NCBI GenBank assembly: GCA_937922085.1
Contig: CAKZVD010000063.1
Coordinates: 1-64,000, forward strand
Length of the DNA: 64,000 nt
Origin: an uncultured Tenacibaculum sp.
Lineage (GTDB): Bacteria; Bacteroidota; Bacteroidia; Flavobacteriales; Flavobacteriaceae
Reading direction: 5' to 3'
The translations under genes were made by a program, and so were the position numbers. Below are positions 37,241 through 47,319 of this stretch, in pieces; the stretch's first letter is position 1, and each line of letters starts with the position of its first letter. The notes under the pieces are model-generated. The model saw only the letters and a list, made by a program, of their open reading frames with translations, was not told the origin of the DNA and made no database searches.

Positions 37241-38899
37241 TTATATAGTAAGTGTTTTCTTAGTTGATAAAGAAAATACCTTTTCAGTAACAGTATTTAC
37301 ATAATTCCAATCAGTAGTAACAGTACTAGTATTGATCGTTAATTTCATGAAACCTCTATCAGCTAAATTTGCATGCTTCAAATCATCAATTAAAAGTTCT
37401 AAAGCTTGCCCTAATTGTACAGCTCCTTGAGCACCAACAAAACTTTCAAAACCCGGAGAAGAAACAGAACTAGTAGCTACTTCATTAGCTACCTTGTCAC
37501 CAGAAGCAGTTATTAAATCACTTTGCCATGCATTGTGTGTGTCACCAGCTAATACAACTACTTTTTTATCTTTAAAAGTAGCTAATATTTCTTCTCTTTC
37601 CATGAAATAACCGTCCCAGGCGTCTAAATTATAGGGAACTACTGTTTTTACTCGTGCTATTTCTGTAGGAGTTAATGTAGTGTCACCTTGTAACAATTTA
37701 GTTTTAATTTGAACTAATTCAACCAATGTAGTTTGAAATGTAGGAGATCCAAAAGCGGTTAATAATTCAGCGGGAATCAACATTTTACCCATCAATACTT
37801 GTTGCCCTATAATTTGCCATTGCGAACTAGCATTTGCCATTTCATTCTTGAACCAGTCTTTTTGTTGCGTACCTAATATTGTTCTTGATGGGTCTAACCA
37901 ATCATTTTGAAATGCAGGAATATCAAATCCAGCAGCAGAAGTGTAATTCGCATAATCTAATTGTTTATCTCTACCAACTACTCGTGTATCTAACATGGTT
38001 AAATCAACTAAATTCCCAAGTTTTAGAGATCTATAAATGATTGTATTGTCAGTTAAATTAGTGTTATTTGGTAAGTATTCGCTATAAGCTTGTAACGCGT
38101 TTGTTTTTCTAGCTTGAAAATCACCTTCTTCTGGTTGGTGATTTTCAGCACCATCTTTATAAGTATCGTTTGTTACTTCATGATCATCCCAAACACAAAC
38201 AAAAGGTTTTTTCTGATGCAATTCCTTTAGTTGAGTTTCAGATCTATATTGACGGTAGCGTGTTCTGTAATCATCTAGTGTAATAATTTCTCCAATAGGT
38301 TCTGGTTTTCTAAATGAGCCATAAGTGTTTTCTCCATATTCATAAATATAATCACCTAAATGAACAATAACATCAGCATCAGAATCTTTCATCGCTTCAT
38401 ACACATTAAAGTAGCCTGCTGCATAATTTGCACAAGAAGCAACTGCTAATTTTACTTCTGAAGTTTTATTACCAAACGTAAGAGTTTCTCCAATAGGAGA
38501 TGTTGATTTATCTTCAATATTTACAAAGCGATAGAATAATTTTAAATTTTCGTCTAAATCTTTAATTTCTACGGCTAAAGTATAATCTCTAGAAGCATCT
38601 GTAGTAACTTCACCTTGACGTACAAGGTTCTTGAAATCTGCATCTTTGGCTAATTGCCATACAATTTTTACAGAAGGATTAGTAGTTGTGTAACGAGACC
38701 AGATAATAACTTGAGAATTTGTAGGATCGAAACTTGCTACTCCTTGATTAAAATTTTGATCTGTTAAATTAGAAGGTATAACAGATGTTAATTTATTTTC
38801 ATCATCACTACAACTGATAAAGTTTGAGGCTAAAATAAGACCTCCAGTAGCCAATAATGAGTTTTTTAAGAAATTCCTTCTTTTTATATTGTATGCCAT
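37241..38899 (-). CDS. PhoD-type alkaline phosphatase
   Basis: A 552-residue secreted phosphodiesterase/phosphatase. The N-terminus carries a twin-arginine motif (RRNFLKNS) and a lipobox-like ISCSDDE. Metal-binding motifs are in order: HLGDYIYEYG, VWDDHEVTND and LAGDTHNAW. The N-terminal PhoD_N domain (about 50-145) precedes the catalytic part. It likely releases phosphate from phosphoesters in the periplasm or on the surface under phosphate limitation; regulatory sites were not seen. Confidence 0.92.
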   Translation of the reverse strand: MAYNIKRRNFLKNSLLATGGLILASNFISCSDDENKLTSVIPSNLTDQNFNQGVASFDPTNSQVIIWSRYTTTNPSVKIVWQLAKDADFKNLVRQGEVTTDASRDYTLAVEIKDLDENLKLFYRFVNIEDKSTSPIGETLTFGNKTSEVKLAVASCANYAAGYFNVYEAMKDSDADVIVHLGDYIYEYGENTYGSFRKPEPIGEIITLDDYRTRYRQYRSETQLKELHQKKPFVCVWDDHEVTNDTYKDGAENHQPEEGDFQARKTNALQAYSEYLPNNTNLTDNTIIYRSLKLGNLVDLTMLDTRVVGRDKQLDYANYTSAAGFDIPAFQNDWLDPSRTILGTQQKDWFKNEMANASSQWQIIGQQVLMGKMLIPAELLTAFGSPTFQTTLVELVQIKTKLLQGDTTLTPTEIARVKTVVPYNLDAWDGYFMEREEILATFKDKKVVVLAGDTHNAWQSDLITASGDKVANEVATSSVSSPGFESFVGAQGAVQLGQALELLIDDLKHANLADRGFMKLTINTSTVTTDWNYVNTVTEKVFSLSTKKTLTI

Positions 38900-38974
38900 G
38901 GGTAATTATGTATCTGCATAATTACATGGCTTAGTTTTCTTAAATGTTATGAAAAGTTCATGAGTATGTAAAAG

Positions 38975-39805
38975 TTACCAGCCTCCAGTTGCGCCGCCGC
39001 CGCCGCCCATTCCTCCGCCAAAGCCACCTCCAAAACCGCCACTATCGAAGCCACCACCTCCAAAACCACCAGATGAAGAACCACTACCAAAGCCACCTCC
39101 AAAACCGCCACCACGTCCTGAGTTGCTTAAAATAATAGTTTCTAAAATATTTCTAGAATCTGAGTTTCTTCTGTATCGTCTACGACCATTTCCTCTGTTA
39201 GATCTAGAAATTAGAATGAAAAAGATAATAAGTATTACAATGAAAATAATAAAGCTAGGGTTAAAACCAGTATCTGCTGATTTACGAGAACCTTTGTATT
39301 CTCCCTGCATTACTTTTGCGATAGCATTAACACCACTATCTAATCCTTGATAGAAATTTCCTTGTTTAAAATGAGGTAATATTTCTTTTTCAATAATTCT
39401 ACGAGACATGTAGTCAGTTAATAGGTGTTCAACTCCATATCCTGTATTAATATTAATTTTTTTATCGCCTTTAGCAAGAGTAATAAGTATTCCATTATCT
39501 TTTCCTTTTTGACCAATCCCCCATTTAGTTAGCCATTGAGCACCTAAATAAGCAATGTTTTCTCCTTGGGTAGAATTGATAATGGCAACAACTATTTGTG
39601 TTGAAGTAGTATCTGAATATTTAATTAATTTATTTTCTAAATTCAGACTCTCTCTCTTAGAAAGTAAACCAATATAGTCATGAAGACCTTTTTGCTCTTC
39701 TAGTTTTTTAGGTTTATCAGGAATACTAAATTGAGCGTATGATGTTATTGTTCCAATAAAAAGAAACAAAAATAAAGAGAATATGTAATGTGTTTTCTTT
39801 TTCAT
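38975..39805 (-). CDS. TPM-domain protein with glycine-rich tail
   Basis: A 276-residue protein: signal peptide (to about residue 25), TPM phosphatase-like domain (about 31-160, with DYIGLLSKRESLNLENKL and GYGVEHLLTDYM), a transmembrane helix (about 186-204), then a long glycine-, serine- and phenylalanine-rich tail (about 225-276) ending GGATGGW. It sits at the end of a six-gene minus-strand operon and its start directly abuts the next TPM gene. The tail is low-complexity and may mediate assembly or photosystem-type membrane repair as for TPM proteins; inferred. Confidence 0.85.
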   Translation of the reverse strand: MKKKTHYIFSLFLFLFIGTITSYAQFSIPDKPKKLEEQKGLHDYIGLLSKRESLNLENKLIKYSDTTSTQIVVAIINSTQGENIAYLGAQWLTKWGIGQKGKDNGILITLAKGDKKININTGYGVEHLLTDYMSRRIIEKEILPHFKQGNFYQGLDSGVNAIAKVMQGEYKGSRKSADTGFNPSFIIFIVILIIFFILISRSNRGNGRRRYRRNSDSRNILETIILSNSGRGGGFGGGFGSGSSSGGFGGGGFDSGGFGGGFGGGMGGGGGATGGW

Positions 39806-40243
39806 TTAGCCTTTAGAAACTTCATTTGGTAATTCATCAACATCATTTGTAGTCCAAGGAAAGTGAGCTTGTAATTCTTTACCAGCTTTTAAAACACCGG
39901 CAACAATGCCTTGTTTAAAGTTTCCTTGTTTAAATTGTTGTTGTATGGTGTTTTTAGTAGATTCCCAAAAGTTTTCTGGAACTACAGCATCAATACCTTT
40001 GTCACCATAAATAACGAATTTATGATCATCAACAGCAACATAAATTAAAACTGCATTTTGTTCTTTTGTATTGAACATTTTAAGCATTCGAAATACTTCT
40101 AGTGTACGATTGTAATGAGAAAGAGAAGTTGTTCTTTCTATATGTACTCTAATTTCACCAGAAGTATTTCGCTCTGCTTGTCTTATAGCTTGAACGATTT
40201 CCTGTTCTTCTTCTATGGAAAGAAAATCTTCTACGTTAGACAT
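39806..40243 (-). CDS. TPM-domain protein, short form
   Basis: A 145-residue protein containing a TPM domain without signal peptide or membrane segment, with IVQAIRQAERNTSGEIRVHI and NAVLIYVAVDDHKFVIYGDKGI. It abuts the longer TPM gene downstream and LemA upstream (two bases), so the three genes form the usual LemA-TPM-TPM set of Bacteroidota. Likely acts with LemA at the inner membrane; biochemical role unknown. Confidence 0.88.
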   Translation of the reverse strand: MSNVEDFLSIEEEQEIVQAIRQAERNTSGEIRVHIERTTSLSHYNRTLEVFRMLKMFNTKEQNAVLIYVAVDDHKFVIYGDKGIDAVVPENFWESTKNTIQQQFKQGNFKQGIVAGVLKAGKELQAHFPWTTNDVDELPNEVSKG

Positions 40244-40245
40244 TC

Positions 40246-40842
40246 TTAAAATTTAAAATCTACATTAGGTGCTTTTTCAGAACCAGGATCTGCTTTATAA
40301 CGAGTCATTTCATCAAAGTTAAATAACCTAGCTAAAAAAGAACCAGGGAATTTTTTGATGTGTTTATTATAAATATTTACAGATTCATTATAACGATCAC
40401 GAGAAACATTAATTCTGTTTTCTGTACCTTCTAATTGACTTTGTAATTCTAAAAAGTTTCGATTTGCTTTTAAATCAGGGTATCTTTCTACAGAAACTAA
40501 TAATTTAGATAAGGCACCAGACATTCCCGATTGTGCCTTTTGGAATTGTGCCATATTTTCAGGAGTTAAATTGCTTGCATCAATATTTACTGATGTAGCT
40601 TTTGCTCTTGCGTTAATAACATCTGTTAAAGTACTCTTTTCAAAATCTGCTGCACCTTGTACCGTTTTAACTAAGTTCCCAATTAAATCGTTTCTTCTTT
40701 GGTAAGAACTTTCTACATTAGACCATTTGGTTTTTGCATTTTCTTGATATTCTACAGCTGTATTATTAAACCCAACTGCCCAATTATATCCAGTGTACAC
40801 TAAAACTCCTATGATAATTAGAGGGATTAACCATTTTTTCAT
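40246..40842 (-). CDS. LemA-family protein
   Basis: A 198-residue protein with one N-terminal transmembrane helix (about 4-22) and a long antiparallel helical hairpin containing the LemA signature YQRRNDLIGNLVKTVQGA and NRFLELQSQLEGTENR-like pairs (here RNFLELQSQLEGTENRINV). Faces the cytoplasm or periplasm as a coiled-coil scaffold. Grouped with two TPM genes and a MerR regulator; function unknown. Confidence 0.9.
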   Translation of the reverse strand: MKKWLIPLIIIGVLVYTGYNWAVGFNNTAVEYQENAKTKWSNVESSYQRRNDLIGNLVKTVQGAADFEKSTLTDVINARAKATSVNIDASNLTPENMAQFQKAQSGMSGALSKLLVSVERYPDLKANRNFLELQSQLEGTENRINVSRDRYNESVNIYNKHIKKFPGSFLARLFNFDEMTRYKADPGSEKAPNVDFKF

Positions 40843-40859
40843 GTTTTTTGATTTTTTTG

Positions 40860-41192
40860 TTATTGTAATTGATTTTTTATTTTTATTAATTCTGCCTTAA
40901 CAGATTCTAATCTACTAATTATTTCCTGATTTTCAATAACTTTACTAGGGTTTTGCTTTAGTTTTTGTTTTGCTCCGTCTAAAGTAAAACCTCGTTCTTT
41001 TACCAAATTGTAAATCAGTTTAAAATTTTCAACATCTTCATGAGTAAACAATCGATTACCTTTTGCATTTTTTTTAGGCTTAATAATATCGAATTCACCT
41101 TCCCAAAAACGAATTAAAGAAGTATTCACTTGAAAAGCTTTTGCTACTTCTCCTATTTTATAATATCTTTTTTGAGGTAAATCAACGTGCAT
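40860..41192 (-). CDS. MerR-family transcriptional regulator
   Basis: A 110-residue regulator with an N-terminal MerR helix-turn-helix (YYKIGEVAKAFQVNTSLIRF, RLFTHEDVENFKLI) and a short C-terminal coiled coil for dimerisation. No effector domain or metal-binding cysteines, so the signal is unknown. Its position between LemA and CapA genes, with tiny gaps, suggests it controls this operon. This short form is common in Bacteroidota. Confidence 0.9.
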   Translation of the reverse strand: MHVDLPQKRYYKIGEVAKAFQVNTSLIRFWEGEFDIIKPKKNAKGNRLFTHEDVENFKLIYNLVKERGFTLDGAKQKLKQNPSKVIENQEIISRLESVKAELIKIKNQLQ

Positions 41193-41195
41193 ATA

Positions 41196-42293
41196 TTATT
41201 TTAATTCAATAGTTCCGTTACCGCTAAATTTTATTTTATTTTCAGGAAAATCTTGTAGTGTTAATTTTTTAATTTCTTTATATGCTTTTTCTGAAGCATC
41301 TAAGAAAGGATATCGAGTTTTAGTTTGAATTGCTGAATGAATTTTTCCAGAAATAAAATCACCATTATCTTTTAATTTTAAATCAAAAATAGGAGAATAT
41401 GCTTTAGATCCGCTCATACTAAATCTTTTGTAGGTAGCAAAGTTCCCCATACTATAAGCAATGAATTTCCCTTTGTATACTTCGATAGCTCTTGGTACAT
41501 GTGGACCATGACCTAAAATAAGATCTGCACCAGCATCAATCATTTTATGTGCAAAAGAATATACATTCCCTCTATTTTCGCCATAAAAGTATTCTGTTTT
41601 TCTAGTAATGTTTTTATGCTTTGTTCCTTCAGCGCCTCCATGAAAAGAAACAATAACAACATCTACTTCAGTATTCATTTTTTTAACGATCTGTATTCCT
41701 TTTTTTAGATTGTTAATTTTTAAACAATCATTATTAGGTGCAAATGCTACAAAACCATATTTTACTCCGTCTTTTTCAAAAGTAGTAATAGGTTTCGACA
41801 AAACCCCAGCGTTTTTAATACCTAAATTATTAAGTGTTTTAATCGTGTTCTTAATTCCAATTTTACCAAAATCACCAATATGATTATTAGCAATACTCAT
41901 AACATCAAATCCAGCTTTTTGAAAGTGATTTCCAAAATATTCTGGACTTTTAAAAGAATAACATTTAGAAGGATCTTTACAATGTTTTGCGTTTTTACCT
42001 GTATCGGTAAGTGTTCCTTCTAAATTTCCAAATAAAAGATCTGCTTTGTTAAAAACCTTTTGAACATCTGCGAAAGGATATATTTTCTTAGAAGGTAAAT
42101 AAGAAGCGTTAGGGAAAGTAGTACCTAGCATAATATCACCAACCGCCATAAAATTGATCACTTTATCTTCAGTGCTTTCAATTTCTGTACTTTCTATTAC
42201 GGTTTCTTCAATTACATCTTCTTGAGCATTTAGTTGAAAAGAAAAACTAATTACTGCTGTTACAAAAAGGGTGTTTAACTTATTTTTTATCAT
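41196..42293 (-). CDS. CapA-family metallophosphatase-like protein
   Basis: A 365-residue secreted protein with a signal peptide (to about residue 24) and a PGA_cap/CapA fold: FMAVGDIMLGTTF, LFGNLEGTLTDTG, MSIANNHIGDFG, VVSFHGGAEG and LILGHGPHVPRAIE. CapA-like proteins have a calcineurin-like phosphoesterase fold and take part in poly-gamma-glutamate capsule synthesis in some bacteria; no capB/capC is seen here, so a different envelope role is likely. Four bases upstream of MerR. Confidence 0.88.
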   Translation of the reverse strand: MIKNKLNTLFVTAVISFSFQLNAQEDVIEETVIESTEIESTEDKVINFMAVGDIMLGTTFPNASYLPSKKIYPFADVQKVFNKADLLFGNLEGTLTDTGKNAKHCKDPSKCYSFKSPEYFGNHFQKAGFDVMSIANNHIGDFGKIGIKNTIKTLNNLGIKNAGVLSKPITTFEKDGVKYGFVAFAPNNDCLKINNLKKGIQIVKKMNTEVDVVIVSFHGGAEGTKHKNITRKTEYFYGENRGNVYSFAHKMIDAGADLILGHGPHVPRAIEVYKGKFIAYSMGNFATYKRFSMSGSKAYSPIFDLKLKDNGDFISGKIHSAIQTKTRYPFLDASEKAYKEIKKLTLQDFPENKIKFSGNGTIELK

Positions 42294-42317
42294 TTATTAT
42301 TGTCTTTTTTAAGAGAT

Positions 42318-43286
42318 TTAATCAAAAGATTGTGATGCTTCTTCAGAAGCCTTTTGCATTGCTAAAAATTCTTTAGGAGATAAATCTCCATAATAATAGT
42401 ATATCGGATTTACAGGTCTCCCATTTTTATGAACTTCATAATGTAAATGGGCAGATACAGATCTTCCTGTATTACCTACATAACCAATTAAATCGCCACG
42501 TTTTACTTTGTTTCCTTTTTTGGTTGCTATTTTACTCATATGTGCATAAATTGTTTTATACCCATATCCATGTTCAATATAAACAACCTTACCAAAGGTA
42601 GCACTTCTATCTGCTCTTACTACTTTACCATTACCAGATGCATAAATTGGGGCTCCTTTAGGAGCTGTAAAATCCATTCCATTATGCATTTTTCTAATTT
42701 TTAAAATAGGGTGCATACGCATACCATACCCAGAAGCTACTCTAGTTAAATCTTGCCTTTTTACAGGTTGTATAGCTGGTATAGAAGTTAACATTTCTTC
42801 TTTTTCTTTTGCTAAAGTTACGATTTCATCTAATGATTTTGATTGTACTACTATTTGTTTAGACAACACATCGAGTCTTTTAGTCACATCTTTTATCATT
42901 TCAGAGTTATTGAACCCCTCTAAATTTTTATAACGATTAACACCACCATAACCTGCTTTACGTTGTTCTTCGGGTATTGGATTTGCTTCAAAGTAGGTTC
43001 TATAAATATAATTGTCTCTTTGTTCTAAATCAGACAAAACTTCAGAAGTTTCTTGCATTCTTTTACCTAAAAGCTCATAATGCAATTTTAAATTCTCCAA
43101 TTCTCTTTTTTGTGCTTTTTCTTTAGGAGACTCTAAAAATTGACCAAGTATAAAAAAACCTAAAAATGCAGCAAGTCCAAAACCTAAAAGACCGATGACA
43201 GTATTTTTAAATTTATCCCTTTTTCTCATCTCTATCTGTTGATAAGAAAGGGTCTCAGGATCATAATAATATTTTACTTTTGCCAT
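42318..43286 (-). CDS. M23-family murein endopeptidase
   Basis: A 322-residue protein with a short cytoplasmic N-terminus, one membrane helix (about 30-50), a coiled-coil region (about 55-175) and a C-terminal M23 peptidase domain with GYGMRMHPILK, KMHNGMDFTAPKGAPIYA and HLHYEVHKNGRPVNP. Zinc ligands and the catalytic His are all present, so it is probably active in cutting peptidoglycan cross-links. It heads the minus-strand operon running to the TPM genes. Confidence 0.92.
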   Translation of the reverse strand: MAKVKYYYDPETLSYQQIEMRKRDKFKNTVIGLLGFGLAAFLGFFILGQFLESPKEKAQKRELENLKLHYELLGKRMQETSEVLSDLEQRDNYIYRTYFEANPIPEEQRKAGYGGVNRYKNLEGFNNSEMIKDVTKRLDVLSKQIVVQSKSLDEIVTLAKEKEEMLTSIPAIQPVKRQDLTRVASGYGMRMHPILKIRKMHNGMDFTAPKGAPIYASGNGKVVRADRSATFGKVVYIEHGYGYKTIYAHMSKIATKKGNKVKRGDLIGYVGNTGRSVSAHLHYEVHKNGRPVNPIYYYYGDLSPKEFLAMQKASEEASQSFD

Positions 43287-43308
43287 AAGACGAAATGTAG
43301 TATTTTTG
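43280..43308 (+). promoter_or_regulatory. alaS promoter (Bacteroidota type)
   Basis: TTG (43280-43282), an 18-base spacer and TATTTTTG (43301-43308) match the TTG-N19-TAnnTTTG promoter. It overlaps the first codons of the divergent M23 gene and implies an alaS 5' leader of about 100 bases. Confidence 0.65.
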
Positions 43309-43415
43309 TGTCCTTTGTAGGGACAAAATATGATTGATTAGGAAACAAATTTATAAAATGTTTTTTTACTGCGTGTTTTCTCCCTCATTTATTAGGAATT
43401 TTTAACAAAAAAAGA

Positions 43416-46031
43416 ATGAAATCTCAAGAAATACGAGCAAAGTTTTTAGAATTTTTTAAATCTAAACAACATGAAATTGTTCCTTCTGCCCCTATGGTAT
43501 TAAAAAATGACCCAACCTTAATGTTTACAAATTCGGGTATGGCACCATTTAAAGAATATTTCTTGGGAAATAGTATTCCAAAAAATAATCGAATATCAGA
43601 TTCTCAAAAATGTTTACGTGTTTCTGGTAAACACAATGATTTAGAAGAAGTAGGATATGATACTTACCATCATACGATGTTCGAAATGTTAGGGAATTGG
43701 AGTTTTGGCGATTACTTTAAAAAAGAAGCGATTGCTTGGGCATGGGAATTACTAACTAAAGTATATAAAATACCTAAAGACATTTTATATGTTACCGTTT
43801 TTGAAGGTGATGAGAAAGATGGAACTAAATTAGATAAAGAAGCATATGATTTATGGAAACAACATATTGCTGAAGATCGTATTTTAAAAGGAAATAAAGA
43901 TGATAATTTTTGGGAAATGGGAGCGCAAGGCCCGTGTGGTCCGTGTTCTGAAATTCACGTAGATATTCGTTCTGAAGAAGAGAAAGCAAAAGTAGATGGA
44001 AGAACATTAATTAATGAAGATCATCCGCAAGTAGTTGAAATATGGAATTTAGTTTTCATGCAATTCAATCGTAAAGCAGATAAATCATTAGAAGAGTTAC
44101 CATCGAAACATATTGATACAGGAATGGGCTTTGAACGTTTGTGTATGGTTTTACAGAATGTACAATCTAATTATGATACAGATGTTTTTACACCATTAAT
44201 TCGTGAAATAGAAACTATTACAGGAATTACCTACGGAAAAGATGAAAAGGTTGATGTAGCTATTCGTGTAATTGCAGATCATGTAAGAGCGGTTGCTTTT
44301 GCAATTGCAGATGGCCAGCTACCTAGTAATAATGGAGCAGGGTATGTAATTCGTAGAATTTTAAGAAGGGCAATTCGTTACGGATTTACTTTTTTAAATC
44401 AGAAAGAAGCTTTTATTTATAAGTTAACGGAAACTTTATCTCATCAAATGGGAGATGCTTTTCCAGAAATTAGAAAGCAAGATACACTTATACATAATGT
44501 TGTTAAAGAGGAAGAACAATCATTTTTACGTACGCTAGATCAAGGGTTATTACTTTTAGATACGATTATGAAAGCTAATGATTCAAAAGAAGTTTCTGGT
44601 CGTAAAGTCTTTGAGTTAAAAGATACTTTTGGTTTTCCTCCAGATTTAACAGCACTTATTTTATCTGAACAAGGTTTTTCTTTTGATGAAAAAGAATACG
44701 AAGTTGCTTTAAAAGAACAACAAGAAAGAGGACGTTCTGCAACTGCAATGGCAACAGATGATTGGGTTACATTAATAGAGGATGAAACTGAAGAATTTGT
44801 AGGTTATGATGCATTAAAAGTAGATGTAAGATTAACACGCTATAGAAAAGTTACTACAAAAAAAGATGGAGAGCAGTTTCAGTTAGTTTTTAATATGACT
44901 CCTTTTTATCCAGAAGGTGGAGGGCAAGTAGGAGATAAAGGATATTTAGAAGATGTTCATGGAGATGTGGTTCATATTATAAATACAAAGAAAGAAAATA
45001 ATGTAATTATTCATTACGCTAAAAACTTACCGAAACATTTAAATGAATCATTTAAAGCTGTTGTTAATGAAGAATTCAGAGCATTGTCTGAAAGTAATCA
45101 TACTGCAACGCATTTATTACACCAAGCATTACGTACCATTTTAGGAACACATGTAGAACAAAAAGGTTCTTTGGTAAGCCCGAAACATTTACGTTTCGAT
45201 TTTTCTCATTTTTCTAAAGTAGATAAAGATCAATTAGTAGCAATAGAAGAATTTGTAAATGCGCGTATTCGTGAAAACCTTTCTTTAGAAGAAAAAAGAA
45301 ATATACCAATGCAACAAGCTATAGATGAAGGTGCAATTGCTTTATTTGGTGAAAAATATGGAGATAGTGTAAGAGCTATTCGTTTTGGTCAGTCAATGGA
45401 ATTATGTGGAGGTACACACGTAAAGCAAACAGGAGATATTTGGTATTTTAAAATAAAATCTGAAGGAGCTGTAGCTGCTGGTATTCGCCGTATAGAAGCG
45501 ATTACAAATGTAGCTGTTGGTGATTATTTTGAAGAAGTAGAGCGTAATTATACAGCAATTAAAGAGGTGTTGAAAAATCCAAAGGATGTAACCAAATCGG
45601 TTACTGCACTTCAAGATGAAAATGCTACACTGAAAAAGCAAGTAGAGCAATTATTGAAAGATAAGGCTAAGAACATGAAAGGCGATTTAAAAAATAAAAT
45701 TGAAGTAATTAATGGCGTTAATTTTTTAGCAACAAAAGCAGATTTAGACCCAGGAAGTATAAAAAACTTACTGTTCGAAATAGGAGGAGAAGTAGATAAC
45801 TTGTTTGTATTATTAGCATCTGCACCAAGTAAAGAGAAAGCAATGTTAACTTGCTATATTTCTAAAGACTTAGCGAATGATAAAGGATATGATGCAGGTA
45901 AAGTAGTTAGAGAGTTAGGGAAATTGATTCACGGTGGTGGAGGTGGACAAAATTTCTTTGCAACTGCTGGTGGTAAAAATCCAGGAGGTATACCAAAGGC
46001 TTTAGAAAAAGCAAAGGAATATATCGCTTAA
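43416..46031 (+). CDS. alaS: Alanyl-tRNA synthetase
   Basis: An 871-residue enzyme of normal length. Class II catalytic core at the N-terminus ([47 protein letters not shown]), editing domain with [12 protein letters not shown] and [13 protein letters not shown] carrying the zinc-binding residues, and a C-terminal oligomerisation domain with [15 protein letters not shown]. Charges tRNA-Ala and clears mischarged serine and glycine. Well isolated: promoter upstream, terminator downstream. Confidence 0.97.
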   Translation: MKSQEIRAKFLEFFKSKQHEIVPSAPMVLKNDPTLMFTNSGMAPFKEYFLGNSIPKNNRISDSQKCLRVSGKHNDLEEVGYDTYHHTMFEMLGNWSFGDYFKKEAIAWAWELLTKVYKIPKDILYVTVFEGDEKDGTKLDKEAYDLWKQHIAEDRILKGNKDDNFWEMGAQGPCGPCSEIHVDIRSEEEKAKVDGRTLINEDHPQVVEIWNLVFMQFNRKADKSLEELPSKHIDTGMGFERLCMVLQNVQSNYDTDVFTPLIREIETITGITYGKDEKVDVAIRVIADHVRAVAFAIADGQLPSNNGAGYVIRRILRRAIRYGFTFLNQKEAFIYKLTETLSHQMGDAFPEIRKQDTLIHNVVKEEEQSFLRTLDQGLLLLDTIMKANDSKEVSGRKVFELKDTFGFPPDLTALILSEQGFSFDEKEYEVALKEQQERGRSATAMATDDWVTLIEDETEEFVGYDALKVDVRLTRYRKVTTKKDGEQFQLVFNMTPFYPEGGGQVGDKGYLEDVHGDVVHIINTKKENNVIIHYAKNLPKHLNESFKAVVNEEFRALSESNHTATHLLHQALRTILGTHVEQKGSLVSPKHLRFDFSHFSKVDKDQLVAIEEFVNARIRENLSLEEKRNIPMQQAIDEGAIALFGEKYGDSVRAIRFGQSMELCGGTHVKQTGDIWYFKIKSEGAVAAGIRRIEAITNVAVGDYFEEVERNYTAIKEVLKNPKDVTKSVTALQDENATLKKQVEQLLKDKAKNMKGDLKNKIEVINGVNFLATKADLDPGSIKNLLFEIGGEVDNLFVLLASAPSKEKAMLTCYISKDLANDKGYDAGKVVRELGKLIHGGGGGQNFFATAGGKNPGGIPKALEKAKEYIA

Positions 46032-46055
46032 AGGTGCAAAAAAATAATATAGTTG

Positions 46056-46094
46056 TAAAGGTTCAAAGTTTTATTTACTTTGAACCTTTTTATT
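46056..46094 (+). terminator. alaS terminator
   Basis: AAGGTTCAAAG and CTTTGAACCTT form a hairpin followed by T-rich sequence. It ends right at the ATG of the next gene, which must therefore have its own promoter or rely on readthrough. Confidence 0.8.
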
Positions 46095-46871
46095 ATGATG
46101 TATTCAATTAGAGTATTAGCGTTTTTACTTATAATTCATTTTTCTTCTTTTTCTCAAAGAGATTTGTCTTCATTCGATTTAAATGGAGAAAAACTTATAC
46201 AAAAAAATGTACTCAATAAATATCTTAATTTCGATTTTTCTAAGACATGGTATACAAAGAAAAATAGAAGTGTTATTGGAATTATTGGGAAAAACCATCA
46301 ACGCATAAAAATTAAAATTCTTTCTGTAAAAAAGGATAAGAAAAACTTTAAAAGATACTTTGTTAAAGGAAAATCTAAGGTAAGAAAGACAATTTGTGAT
46401 TTTGAAGGAGAAATTATTCTTTCAGTAATTAAGGAATATAAAGAAATGCATTATGGAGTAGATAATTATTTTAAAAGTAAAGGAATTACATCTCAAGGAA
46501 TTGTAATTGCAGATTATATTTTTAAAGAAAATGGTAAGCAAAAACATAGTGGTTTTTTTAAAGGGAAACTATATTCAAAGTTTTTAAAATATGATGATTT
46601 TGTTGAGTATGATGATGTTGAGTCTGACCACGACGGATATATAAACAATGCTTTTGTAGGTGTTTGGAAAAGTTATAAAACAAAAAAGGAGAAGCTTTGT
46701 AATTGGGGGGATTATCGCGTATTATTTGCAAATGAAGATTTTGATATTGGCGCAGCTGAGTTTTCTCCTAGTAAAAAATATCTTAAATACGGCTGGTTAA
46801 ATTATTCTAAGGCTTGGTTTAATAATGATGAAAAAGCTAGGATAGAAGAACAAAAAAAATGGTGGGAGTAA
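46095..46871 (+). CDS. Secreted protein of unknown function
   Basis: The track starts at a TTG inside the alaS terminator; ATG at 46095 gives a signal peptide (MMYSIRVLAFLLIIHFSSFS) and about 258 residues. The mature part is lysine- and tyrosine-rich, with repeated YFK/KFLKYDDF motifs and a tryptophan-rich tail (YGWLNYSKAWFNNDEK). No family recognised. It begins the accessory region and is followed closely by a membrane-protein gene. Confidence 0.65.
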   Translation: MMYSIRVLAFLLIIHFSSFSQRDLSSFDLNGEKLIQKNVLNKYLNFDFSKTWYTKKNRSVIGIIGKNHQRIKIKILSVKKDKKNFKRYFVKGKSKVRKTICDFEGEIILSVIKEYKEMHYGVDNYFKSKGITSQGIVIADYIFKENGKQKHSGFFKGKLYSKFLKYDDFVEYDDVESDHDGYINNAFVGVWKSYKTKKEKLCNWGDYRVLFANEDFDIGAAEFSPSKKYLKYGWLNYSKAWFNNDEKARIEEQKKWWE

Positions 46872-46878
46872 ATTTTAT

Positions 46879-47319
46879 ATGAAAAAGAAAAAAGAGAGTA
46901 ATATATATGTAGAATTTTTACGTTTTATAATTTATTTTATAGTTTTTAAATTTGTTGATAACAGGTTTGGAGAAGAAATAAAATATTATTATAAATTAAT
47001 ACCAAAGTCATGTTTTACAATAATATTTGCTTTATTATTAGGGTATTTGATTGTAAACTATTTTACTAAAAGAAATAGAGAGGTTTCTAATAGCGATGTA
47101 TTGTATATTTCTAGCGAAAACGATTATGCCTCGAAAGATACTTCTTTAGGAATCGTTTTTATTTATGTTTTAGGAGTTGTTTTTTATTATTATTTAGTTA
47201 AAAATGTTCAGATTAATTATGTACTAGGACAGTTGATTGTTTTAATATTACTTATTAAAGGAAATACACTAACTAAAACCGCTTCTTTTACAATTAAAAA
47301 AGTAGAGGTCAGTAGATAA
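46879..47319 (+). CDS. Membrane protein with C-terminus altered by an insertion sequence
   Basis: A 146-residue protein with four hydrophobic segments and no recognised family. It begins seven bases after the upstream gene. Its last six codons (V E V S R, stop) come from the left end of the IS at 47304, so the native C-terminus has been replaced. Joining the sequence right of the IS (48261 on) keeps the frame open for about 24 hydrophobic codons, consistent with a longer original protein. Confidence 0.65.
   Translation: MKKKKESNIYVEFLRFIIYFIVFKFVDNRFGEEIKYYYKLIPKSCFTIIFALLLGYLIVNYFTKRNREVSNSDVLYISSENDYASKDTSLGIVFIYVLGVVFYYYLVKNVQINYVLGQLIVLILLIKGNTLTKTASFTIKKVEVSR

Noticed and set aside
38990-39120. 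CGCCGC-type repeats that could be a microsatellite
   Set aside because: They encode the glycine-rich tail of the TPM protein and are broken by synonymous changes.
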